A stretch of DNA of 8,821 bases from an uncultured Lachnospiraceae bacterium. Its GTDB lineage: Bacteria > Bacillota > Clostridia > Lachnospirales > Lachnospiraceae. Numbering within the stretch: position 1 is the first letter of the stretch; the number at the start of each line of letters is the position of its first letter. The notes under the pieces are model-generated. The model was not told the DNA's origin. It did not search any database and saw only the letters and a program-made list of their open reading frames with translations. Shown piece by piece: positions 1 to 6,171 of this stretch. The stretch lies in assembly GCA_910578795.1 (NCBI GenBank), contig CAJTSD010000073.1, positions 1-8,821 of the forward strand, in the 5' to 3' direction. A program made the translations under genes and the position numbers.

Positions 1-1901
1 GAAGAGGACGCAATGTCACTGTTAATCAGGCACACCGTCTTTGCGGAAACACTGCCTGCCACCTTGCCGCCCCGTTTTTCAATCAAGTCCTTAAGCGCAT
101 TCCTGCTGTCAAAATGCGCAAGACTTCCCGTAACCACAAATGTTTTTCCCGCAAGCGTCTGCGCCTGGGCGTCCGTTTCTTCCTTCTTAATCGTAAGCTC
201 TTTTAAAAGATTGTCAAACCGTTCCCGATTTTGCCCAACGGCGAAATAATCCTCAAACGCTCTTCCAATCACCTCACCAATACCGTCAATTGCGCTTAAT
301 TCCTCCGCTCCTGCTTTCCGCATGGCATCCAAATCATAATCATAAAATCTGCAAATGACCTTTGCGTTCGCAAGACCGATATTGGGAATTCCAAGACTGT
401 ATATCAGTTTGGGAAGCTCTACTGTTCTCGCCGCATCAATGCTTTCTATCAGCCGGTTATAAGACTTTTCACCAAACCCCTCCATCGCGATAATCGCATC
501 ACAGTGCTCCTCAAGATGGAAAATATCACGGTACTGATGAATAAACCCCTTGGCAATGAATTTTTCGAGCGTCGCCTCCGAAAGTCCGTCAATATTCATG
601 GCATCACGCCCCACAAAATGCGTGAACGACTTGATTTTTTTTGCCTCGCAGTCAGGATTTGTGCAGTAAAGCGACTGTACCTCTCCCACCGCGCGCAGCT
701 GTGTATCCCCTCCGCACACCGGACAATGTTCGGGTATCTCAATCGTGTCACTGTTTGTTAAATTTTCATCAATCTGCGGAATAATCATATTCGCCTTATA
801 GACTGTTATCCTGTCGCCAATCCCAAGCCTTAGCCCTTTTAAAATGCTGATATTGTGAACAGAGGCACGGCTTACCGTCGTTCCCTCCAGCTCCACGGGT
901 TCAAAAATGGCAATCGGATTAATCAGCCCCGTACGGCTCGGACTCCACTCAATCTCCTTTAACACAGTCTCCCTGACTTCGTCCGCCCACTTAAACGCAA
1001 TCGAATCCCGCGGAAACTTAGCCGTACGCCCAAGCGACCGCCCGTATTCAATATCATCATAAATAAGCACCAAACCGTCGGAAGGCACCTCGTATGTTTC
1101 CACACGGTTCTCGTAATCCGCTACCGCCTCAACAACAGTATCCTGATTCACCCGCACATACTGCACCACGTCAAAGCCTTGTTTTTCAAGAAATGCAAAC
1201 TGCTTTTCCCTCGAATTTTCAAAATCGACGGACACCCCGTTCTCCTGTGCCTGCACAAGGGAAAACGCATAAAACCGCACATTCCGCTCGGCTGTTATCT
1301 GATTATTCAACTGCCTGACGGAACCAGAACACAGGTTTCTGGGGTTTTTATACCTTGCCTCCGCATCCGCAATGCGACTGTTAATCGCCTCGAAATCACC
1401 ATATGTGATAACAGCCTCGCCGCGGAGAATCAGTTCCCCCTGATACGCTATTTTCAGTGGAATATTTTGAAAAACACGCGCGTTATTTGTAATGACCTCG
1501 CCGACCTCGCCGTTTCCACGCGTGACCGCCTTTGCAAGCGTGCCGTTCTGATACGTCAGCACAATCGTCAGTCCGTCAAGTTTCCAGCTTAAAAGCCCTT
1601 CCTTATCACCAAGCCAGCTTTTCAGTTCCTCCCGCTCCTTCGTCTTTCCAAGAGAAAGCATCGGACTTTCGTGCGCCTCTTTGGGCAGCTCATCTACCGC
1701 CTCATATCCCACACGCATGGTAGGGCTTCCCGCAAGCACCATGCCGGTTTCCTGCTCCAAAGACTCCAACTCCTCATAGAGCGCGTCATATTCACGGTTG
1801 CTCATAATCTCCCGGTCCTGCGCATAATATGCCTTTGATGCCTCATTCAGCTTTTGTGAAAGTTCCTGCATTCTATGTATTGTTTCCTTATTCACAGCCA
1901 T
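1..1901 (-). CDS. ligA: NAD-dependent DNA ligase LigA (C-terminus cut by window edge)
   Basis: Seals nicks in duplex DNA during replication and repair, using NAD+ to adenylate its own lysine. I translated it by hand: 633 codons are visible, and the family is usually about 650-670 residues, so only the last few tens are missing. Order: N-terminal Ia domain (about 1-75), adenylation domain with catalytic KLDG (K107), NPRN at 186-189 and IAFKW (K304), OB fold (about 310-385), Cys4 zinc finger (C393, C396, C413, C418), helix-hairpin-helix region (about 430-570), and a BRCT domain from about 583. The start at 1901 has AGGAG 11 bases upstream; the other nearby ATG (1911) hits a stop after seven codons. 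It is last in a leftward cluster, 33 bases after the pseudouridine synthase gene. Several NAD-pocket residues differ from E. coli LigA (see findings). Family assignment is very secure. Confidence 0.96.
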   Translation of the reverse strand, partial: MAVNKETIHRMQELSQKLNEASKAYYAQDREIMSNREYDALYEELESLEQETGMVLAGSPTMRVGYEAVDELPKEAHESPMLSLGKTKEREELKSWLGDKEGLLSWKLDGLTIVLTYQNGTLAKAVTRGNGEVGEVITNNARVFQNIPLKIAYQGELILRGEAVITYGDFEAINSRIADAEARYKNPRNLCSGSVRQLNNQITAERNVRFYAFSLVQAQENGVSVDFENSREKQFAFLEKQGFDVVQYVRVNQDTVVEAVADYENRVETYEVPSDGLVLIYDDIEYGRSLGRTAKFPRDSIAFKWADEVRETVLKEIEWSPSRTGLINPIAIFEPVELEGTTVSRASVHNISILKGLRLGIGDRITVYKANMIIPQIDENLTNSDTIEIPEHCPVCGGDTQLRAVGEVQSLYCTNPDCEAKKIKSFTHFVGRDAMNIDGLSEATLEKFIAKGFIHQYRDIFHLEEHCDAIIAMEGFGEKSYNRLIESIDAARTVELPKLIYSLGIPNIGLANAKVICRFYDYDLDAMRKAGAEELSAIDGIGEVIGRAFEDYFAVGQNRERFDNLLKELTIKKEETDAQAQTLAGKTFVVTGSLAHFDSRNALKDLIEKRGGKVAGSVSAKTVCLINSDIASS

Positions 1902-1934
1902 TTTGTCCCATGCTCCTTTCGCCGCCGGTCTGTC

Positions 1935-2639
1935 CTATTTCAGTTTGCAAAGCCTGTACAACTCCATCAGCTCCCCGCCCTGAATCTCCCTGTACGCTCC
2001 TGTTTTTAACGCGCCCAGCTCAATATTCATAATCCGCACACGAACCAGACGCTTTATATGATAGCCAAACTGCCCGCACATCCTTCTAATCTGCCTGTTC
2101 AAGCCCTGTGTGAGTATAATTTTAAAGGTATATTTTCCCGTCCGTTCAATCCTGCATGGTCTTGTCGTTTCGTCCAGTTCCTTTAAATATACGCCGTTTG
2201 CCATCGCCGCAAGAAAGCCGTCCGTAATCTCCTTATCAACCTTTACGATATACTCCTTCTCATGGCAGTTTGCCCCTTTCATCATTCTCTGAATCAGGGC
2301 GCCATCATTTGTCATAATCATCAGCCCTTCCGACTCCTTATCAAGACGCCCGGCATATGTCAGCCGTACCGGATATTTCACGGCTTCAATAATCGTCTTT
2401 TCAGCGTGCCTATCCTTCTCAGTGCAGGTCACGCCCACAGGCTTATTGTATGCCAGCACCACTTTTGCCGACAAAGGCTTGACGTTTTTTTTGTCCACCT
2501 CCACAAGGTCTTCATCTGACACCTGCATACCGCTTACGGCAGTCTGTCCGTTCACGCACACCCTGCCGCCTCCTATCAGCTTATCTGCCTCCCTGCGGGA
2601 ACAAATGCCGCACGCTGCAATATATTGATTCAACCTCAT
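1935..2639 (-). CDS. rluF: 23S rRNA pseudouridine synthase, RluF-like (RsuA/RluB/E/F family)
   Basis: Converts a uridine in 23S rRNA to pseudouridine (U2604 in E. coli for RluF). The protein is 234 residues: an N-terminal S4 RNA-binding domain (about 1-55, with GICSRREAD) followed by the catalytic domain. GRLDKESEGL (97-106) carries the catalytic Asp100; the HEKEY (126-130) and QGLNRQIRRMC (178-188) blocks are typical of the RluF branch. I chose the ATG at 2639. The in-frame ATG at 2648 directly abuts the AAAGGA ribosome binding site (2649-2654), leaving no spacing, while 2639 has 9 bases; the S4 domain also starts naturally at MRLNQYI. It lies between a small unknown gene and ligA on the same strand with short gaps, so probably one operon. 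The exact target uridine is inferred from similarity; RluB/RluE-like specificity is possible. Confidence 0.92.
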   Translation of the reverse strand: MRLNQYIAACGICSRREADKLIGGGRVCVNGQTAVSGMQVSDEDLVEVDKKNVKPLSAKVVLAYNKPVGVTCTEKDRHAEKTIIEAVKYPVRLTYAGRLDKESEGLMIMTNDGALIQRMMKGANCHEKEYIVKVDKEITDGFLAAMANGVYLKELDETTRPCRIERTGKYTFKIILTQGLNRQIRRMCGQFGYHIKRLVRVRIMNIELGALKTGAYREIQGGELMELYRLCKLK

Positions 2640-2682
2640 TCCAAGCATTCCTTTCGTTCTGTTCCGGCAGCTTTGACAGACT

Positions 2683-3114
2683 TTACAGAAATTTTTTCAG
2701 CCGTGCAATTGTTTTCTCCTCAAACGTCATAAATTCCTTTGCAATTTCCATTGACGTATTACCGTAATTCTGATGATGATTAATTGATTTCCACATCCCC
2801 GTCAGTCCGCGGCTGCTGTTTTGTATCACCACCTCCGCAAGTTTTCCGGTGCTGCAGTCCGCAAGCGTACTCATATGAATGCCGCCCGCAAGAAACAAAT
2901 CGTTCGCAGCGCTCGGATGATAACTGTCCACCTGCTCGTTGTTGAGCCTGTCTGTCGCTTTATTCTGTATCACGGAATACATCAGTTTTTCCTTCGCAAG
3001 TTCGCGCGAAAGCGCCGTACTGTTTGTTTTCTCCGCCACAACGCCAATCGTCTTAATTGCCATATCGGCATTCTTCTGCACTGCCTTCAAAATTTCCCTG
3101 TCATCTTGATTCAT
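2683..3114 (-). CDS. Small helical protein of unknown function, first gene of the rluF-ligA cluster
   Basis: A 143-residue soluble protein with no signal peptide or membrane segment. I do not recognise a named family with certainty. Composition and spacing suggest about four helices (roughly 2-27, 33-60, 68-100, 120-142), with histidines at 66, 80, 113 and 114 and many Glu/Asp. A ferritin-like four-helix bundle is possible, but I see no clear EXXH metal motif pair. The in-frame ATG at 3126 abuts the AAAGGA ribosome binding site (3127-3132), so the ATG at 3114 (MNQDDREIL) is the more likely start; the same arrangement occurs in the next gene. The stop lies 43 bases before the rluF start with no terminator, suggesting co-transcription with rluF and ligA. 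No strong promoter was visible at 3127-3190. Confidence 0.8.
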   Translation of the reverse strand: MNQDDREILKAVQKNADMAIKTIGVVAEKTNSTALSRELAKEKLMYSVIQNKATDRLNNEQVDSYHPSAANDLFLAGGIHMSTLADCSTGKLAEVVIQNSSRGLTGMWKSINHHQNYGNTSMEIAKEFMTFEEKTIARLKKFL

Positions 3115-3190
3115 TCTGGTAACCATTCCTTTCCATAATCTGAAAACCGTTCGTTATTCCTATTATTTCCACCTTATGAAAAGGATATAC

Positions 3191-3229
3191 AAAGCCCATG
3201 CAGTCATTTCGACCGCATGGGTTTCTTTT
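3191..3229 (-). terminator. Stem-loop terminator after the SH3-domain gene, possibly bidirectional
   Basis: A 14-bp stem (3192-3205 with 3211-3224, two G-T pairs) closes a 5-base loop. It begins 14 bases past the stop codon of the leftward SH3-domain gene. In the leftward transcript the stem is followed by a weak T-rich stretch (TTTGTATAT). In the rightward direction it is followed by TTTCTTTT, but no rightward gene ends here. It most likely insulates the SH3-protein gene from the small-protein/rluF/ligA cluster. Confidence 0.75.
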
Positions 3230-3237
3230 ACAACACG

Positions 3238-4704
3238 TTACTCAAAAAATTCCGCCTTCACATAACCTGTGATGCCGTTATATTTAATCCGGTACCATTC
3301 TCCCAAATCCTGCAAAAGCTCATACGAAGTATCCGCCTGTGCTACACCAAGCTTCTCTGAATCCTGGCTTGCCGCGCTTCTGACATTAACGTTCGTGGTC
3401 GCTTTCACAGATCCGATCACTTCGCCCGCCTCTTCAGAAGAAATGACTTCAAGATAATCACTCTTTATGTATGCCTCACTGCCCTCGTAAATAACTTTAC
3501 TCCAACCGTTGATTCGCTCTTCAATACGCGTCAGCTCCGTTCCCGGCGATACTTTGCCGATGCGGTCCGCTTCCTCACTGTCGGACTTGCGGACATTGAC
3601 CGTATCGGTCGCACGCACAAGCTGGTTGACCGCCTGATTTTGCGGCTGCTCTTCCTCAGGCTGCGGCTCTTGTGTTGACTCTGCCTCGCCTGCCTCACTC
3701 TCCTGTGCAGTGGCAGTTTCTTCATTCTGTCCTTCAAGCTGCGCAAGCGCTTCCCCAACTGATGTCGTCACCTTACCGGGCAGCTCTTCCATAAACGTAT
3801 TGAGTGCTTCATCCGATGCAACAGCAGTATTGTAATCTACATCAATCCTGTTATAAAGATCCACTACGTCATCCTGATTGGTTACCAGTTTAAATGCTGC
3901 ATCCACATTACTTTCCATATCGCCGTCAATTTTCAGATTGCCGTCCTCGGAAGTATAGACGTAAAACGCATTCAATCCCGGTGCCATTGTATCAATATCC
4001 TTAATCTTTACATCATAAGAAACATATACAAAAAAGGAATTTTCCTCAAGTCCCGGTTTTGTATAACAAGTAACATTTGTATATTCCTCAATATACTCAC
4101 TTCGCTTTTCATATGTAATCAGCGATGTATCGTCATTATAATCCCTCAATGCAACAATCGTGTCCATATCGCCTTCAGCCAGTGCCTTGAAAAACCTGCC
4201 CATAAGCTCATTTACACCTTCGTAAGCATTTTCCTGCAATGGCTCGTCCGTATACTGCACAGTCTCTGAATTCTTATCAAGATTCGCCACACTGTCTGCA
4301 TCCTCCGAACCGGTCGAACTGACAATTGATATAATAAAAGCAATCACGATTGCACATGCCGCCACTGGAAGCAGAACTTTAAGTGCACTGATTGCAATTG
4401 TTTTTACCTGCTCCGATGATACGGAGGTAATTTCCTTTCCTTTTAAAACTGTACCGATAGTATCCGGTTTTCTTTCCGCCTTCTTCAAGGGTTCCTTTTT
4501 AGGTGCAACGGTCTGCGTTGTGACAGAAGCTGTTTTTTCTTTCCTGTCATTATCCACAACTGTATTATTAATATCTCTATCCATTGTTTCTTTATCTATT
4601 ATATCTTCAGCAGCTTTGAGTTCTGCGTCATTTTGCTTCATTGTTTCATTTATATTGGCACTCTGTTGGATTTTATTCTTCTTAGGCTTTTTTTTCTTTG
4701 TCAT
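3238..4704 (-). CDS. Membrane-anchored protein with two C-terminal SH3-like (SH3b) domains
   Basis: A 488-residue protein. The N-terminal ~100 residues are charged and very lysine-rich (MTKKKKPKKNK) and probably cytoplasmic. One hydrophobic segment (about 104-129) acts as a membrane anchor, placing the rest outside. Residues about 160-290 look like an NTF2/SnoaL-like fold (helical start ELMGRFFKALAEGD, then strands). A Glu/Gln-rich linker (about 322-360) leads to two bacterial SH3 repeats (about 362-420 and 432-488), each with the hallmark VNVR and a later WSKV or WYRI strand. SH3b domains commonly bind cell-wall peptides, so a role at the cell wall is inferred; no catalytic domain is visible. 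The start at 4704 has AAGGAGG four bases upstream. A longer reading frame to 4785 runs into the tRNA and is not real. It follows tRNA-Arg with no terminator between. Confidence 0.88.
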   Translation of the reverse strand: MTKKKKPKKNKIQQSANINETMKQNDAELKAAEDIIDKETMDRDINNTVVDNDRKEKTASVTTQTVAPKKEPLKKAERKPDTIGTVLKGKEITSVSSEQVKTIAISALKVLLPVAACAIVIAFIISIVSSTGSEDADSVANLDKNSETVQYTDEPLQENAYEGVNELMGRFFKALAEGDMDTIVALRDYNDDTSLITYEKRSEYIEEYTNVTCYTKPGLEENSFFVYVSYDVKIKDIDTMAPGLNAFYVYTSEDGNLKIDGDMESNVDAAFKLVTNQDDVVDLYNRIDVDYNTAVASDEALNTFMEELPGKVTTSVGEALAQLEGQNEETATAQESEAGEAESTQEPQPEEEQPQNQAVNQLVRATDTVNVRKSDSEEADRIGKVSPGTELTRIEERINGWSKVIYEGSEAYIKSDYLEVISSEEAGEVIGSVKATTNVNVRSAASQDSEKLGVAQADTSYELLQDLGEWYRIKYNGITGYVKAEFFE

Positions 4705-4758
4705 ATGTCCTCCTTTTCGTAATTCTTCATCCACGTCCAAAATATTTACGCATACAAA

Positions 4759-4830
4759 TGCACCCGACAGGAATCGAACCTGCATTAAAGGCGTCGGAGG
4801 CCTCCGTTCTATCCATTAGACTACGGGTGC
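4759..4830 (-). tRNA. tRNA-Arg (anticodon CCG)
   Basis: A 72-base cloverleaf on the minus strand. The acceptor GCACCCG pairs fully with CGGGTGC, discriminator A. The anticodon stem GAGGC/GCCTT holds the loop CTCCGAC, with T33 and anticodon CCG, which reads CGG arginine codons. The T arm GCAGG/CCTGT closes TTCGATT. The D arm is weak: GTCT with GAAC gives a C12-A23 mismatch and a T13-G22 wobble. The 3' CCA is not encoded (TTT follows). A good promoter lies just upstream and the SH3-protein gene lies downstream. Confidence 0.95.
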
Positions 4831-4840
4831 AATTTTTGTA

Positions 4841-4869
4841 ATGATAACACAATTCTTTTGTTTTGTCTA
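4841..4869 (-). promoter_or_regulatory. Sigma-A-type promoter of tRNA-Arg (and probably the SH3-domain gene)
   Basis: On the minus strand, -35 TAGACA (4864-4869), a 17-base spacer and -10 TATCAT (4841-4846); each box is one mismatch from consensus. Transcription would start near 4834, only a few bases before the mature tRNA 5' end at 4830, which suits a tRNA promoter. Confidence 0.75.
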
Positions 4870-4896
4870 GCAAGTCAGTGAAGTAATTTTTGGTAT

Positions 4897-5256
4897 TTAT
4901 GCCTGATATTTTTCTGTAAGCGCGTCAATTAAGGATACTTGCGTCTGCAGCCCTGCAAAAGATGCCTTATCATTTTTTTCCAGTTCATCAAGAAAAACGA
5001 ACAGCTTGTCACGCAGCTTAAAATGCTCACGTGCATCCACGCGATAAGAATTTGCAATACGCGCAATCTTCTCATAGTACTTCGCAATCTGCCTGTCATT
5101 TCCCTTATTTAAAGCATTCTGTAAAAGCTCTATATTATCAGTTTCTGGTGAATCCGTAATTTTTGCAAAGGTATTTGCACCAATGGCATAATAATCCTCT
5201 CCGATCTGATAAATAAAGCTCTTTTTCTCATAAAGGCTTTCTTTAAAGGAATTCAT
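4897..5256 (-). CDS. Hypothetical protein, 119 residues, soluble and mostly helical
   Basis: I do not recognise a family. The first ~35 residues (SFIYQIGEDYYAIGANTFAKI) look like short beta strands; the remainder looks helical, with a charged stretch KLRDKLFVFLDELEKNDKAS that could form an amphipathic helix. There is no signal peptide, membrane segment or cysteine motif. The ATG at 5256 has GGGAGG six bases upstream and is the only sensible start. Its own promoter lies 48-76 bases upstream, and it diverges from the ComFB-family gene. Only 27 bases separate its stop from the tRNA promoter and I see no clear terminator, so transcripts may run on into the tRNA. Coding status is well supported by the ribosome binding site, promoter and protein-like composition; function is unknown. 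Confidence 0.82.
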   Translation of the reverse strand: MNSFKESLYEKKSFIYQIGEDYYAIGANTFAKITDSPETDNIELLQNALNKGNDRQIAKYYEKIARIANSYRVDAREHFKLRDKLFVFLDELEKNDKASFAGLQTQVSLIDALTEKYQA

Positions 5257-5303
5257 GGCAATCCTCCCGTCCGCTTTTTATAACTGATAAACGAAACAAA
5301 TTA

Positions 5304-5332
5304 ATTTTACCATTGTTTTCCTGATTTGTCAC
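5304..5332 (-). promoter_or_regulatory. Sigma-A-type promoter of the 119-residue hypothetical gene
   Basis: On the minus strand, -35 GTGACA (5327-5332), a 17-base spacer and -10 TAAAAT (5304-5309), with a TGG just before the -10 forming an extended -10 element. The expected leader is about 40 bases before the ATG at 5256. Confidence 0.7.
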
Positions 5333-5374
5333 GGCTTTTTATAGTTTTTCATATATTTTTTTATAGGTTTGACA

Positions 5375-5390
5375 AATTTTTGCAAAAATT
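5375..5390. repeat. Perfect 16-bp AT-rich palindrome between divergent promoters
   Basis: AATTTTTGCAAAAATT is identical to its own reverse complement. It lies between the promoters of the hypothetical gene and the ComFB-family gene and directly follows a TTGACA (5369-5374) that has no matching -10. It could be an operator or upstream element, but palindromes of A and T runs arise easily in AT-rich gaps. Confidence 0.4.
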
Positions 5391-5410
5391 AGAAAAATTA
5401 TGTTGATTAT

Positions 5411-5438
5411 CTGACAAAAATGCGATAACATATATTAT
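5411..5438 (+). promoter_or_regulatory. Probable promoter of the ComFB-family gene
   Basis: -35 CTGACA (5411-5416), a 16-base spacer and -10 TATTAT (5433-5438), each one mismatch from consensus. The -10 region is a TATA-rich run, so its exact register is uncertain. The leader would be about 40 bases. I see no riboswitch in it. Confidence 0.6.
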
Positions 5439-5486
5439 ATAGCATCTTTTTAGCTAATTCTTATAAAATTCAAGGGGGAACTGAGT

Positions 5487-5756
5487 GTGGAGGGTTTAAA
5501 AAATATTATGGAGGAGGACGTAGAACGACAGCTGGAGCAACTGCTACCTACCATGCCAAATATTTGCAGTTGTGATATTTGCAAGCTGGATATGGCTACC
5601 TATGCGCTCAACCGTTTAAAACCTAACTACGTGCGCTCTAACAAGGGAGAGCTTTTTCATAAGGTAAACACCTCGTCCACACAAGCCAAGACCGAAATTT
5701 TAACCGCAGTCGTCACTGCTATCAATGTAATAGGTGCGCGCCCCAGTCATGACTAG
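5487..5756 (+). CDS. ComFB-family protein (late competence development ComFB)
   Basis: An 89-residue protein matching the ComFB pattern: a short N-terminal helix (EEDVERQLEQLL), then the cysteine motif C27-x-C29-x2-C32 directly joined to KLDMATYALNRLKPNYV, and a KGE turn. The cysteines may bind a metal. In Bacillus, comFB sits between comFA and comFC; here neither neighbour is present, so a competence role is not supported by context. Recent reports describe ComFB proteins as cyclic dinucleotide receptors in other bacteria; whether this one binds any is inference. The start is GTG at 5487, with AAGGGGG six bases upstream; the ATG at 5508 would have a 13-base spacing from GGAGGG and is less likely. 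It diverges from the hypothetical gene at 4897-5256. Family call is confident, function is not. Confidence 0.88.
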   Translation: MEGLKNIMEEDVERQLEQLLPTMPNICSCDICKLDMATYALNRLKPNYVRSNKGELFHKVNTSSTQAKTEILTAVVTAINVIGARPSHD

Positions 5757-6102
5757 AAAAAGGCTTTAAACTTCGAAAGGTCTTAGAAGCATTTATTAAA
5801 TACCCGGCAGAGGAAAGCATTACCTAAATCATAATGCTTTCCTCTGCCACGTTTCCGCAATGCAATGCTGCAGGCTTCCTTTCCTGCTTCATAAATATAA
5901 TCCATGATTCTTTTATCTTATCAATCTCCCCTCACCCATATGTATAAAACACCAAATTACTTCACCCACTCCGTATTAAGCAAAGTATCAGGGCACAAAT
6001 GCCCCACTATACCAAACATAAAGCCCGCTGCCTTTGTGATATTCATAGACTTCACTTTAAACATCAGGAGCGCCACACACTACCTAAAAAAATTAAATCA
6101 CC
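5757..6102. other. Long gap with no convincing gene
   Basis: Between the ComFB-family stop and the ABC-F promoter. It holds the perfect stem-loop at 5806-5848, a smaller hairpin at 5991-6004 (GGGCA/TGCCC around CAAA), and two short minus-strand reading frames (5957-6064 and 5783-5905) that lack good ribosome binding sites. The plus strand here is pyrimidine-rich with no ribosome binding site. I see no RNA gene I can name. Confidence 0.6.
5806..5848 (+). terminator. Perfect 17-bp stem-loop after the ComFB-family gene, possible terminator
   Basis: The arms at 5806-5822 and 5832-5848 are exact reverse complements, closing a 9-base loop. It starts 50 bases past the ComFB-family stop, so it is the best candidate terminator there. 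It lacks a clean T-run on either side (ACGTTTCC rightward, GGGTATTT leftward), which is unusual for an intrinsic terminator and leaves other roles open, such as RNA stabilisation or a small palindromic repeat. Confidence 0.55.
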
Positions 6103-6131
6103 TTGTTTTTCCATACAATTTATTGTAAGAT
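6103..6131 (+). promoter_or_regulatory. Probable promoter of the ABC-F gene
   Basis: -35 TTGTTT (6103-6108), a 17-base spacer and -10 TAAGAT (6126-6131). The -10 is only a four-of-six match. An imperfect inverted repeat (6111-6138, outer arms CCATAC/GTATGG) covers the spacer and -10. The leader to the ATG would be about 35 bases, too short for a classic attenuator. Confidence 0.5.
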
Positions 6132-6171
6132 AGTATGGATTACGATTACAGGAAAAAAGCGGAGGATTACC

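Noticed and set aside
13..1723. Several plus-strand frames opposite ligA
   Set aside because: They are shadows of a continuous, fully recognisable LigA on the minus strand.
1..1901. LigA as a truncated pseudogene
   Set aside because: The frame is open to the window edge and stops mid-BRCT only because the window ends; no frameshift or internal stop is present.
4705..4785. An upstream extension of the SH3-protein reading frame to 4785
   Set aside because: It runs into the tRNA gene, and a strong AAGGAGG ribosome binding site sits just before the ATG at 4704.
5757..5805. A short imperfect stem (GGCTTT with AAAGGTC) just after the ComFB-family stop
   Set aside because: It has only six pairs with a bulge and no T-run; too weak to call.
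5783..5905. A 40-residue minus-strand frame starting MDYIYEAGKEAC
   Set aside because: The 17-bp hairpin forms much of it, there is no good ribosome binding site, and nothing in it is recognisable.
5904..6128. A plus-strand reading frame of 74 codons in the large gap
   Set aside because: There is no ribosome binding site, the upstream sequence is pyrimidine-rich, and it ends inside the ABC-F -10 box.
6103..6171. An upstream TTG start for the ABC-F gene
   Set aside because: It would overlap the promoter boxes and has no ribosome binding site; the ATG at 6172 has GGAGG at ideal spacing and matches the usual ABC-F beginning.
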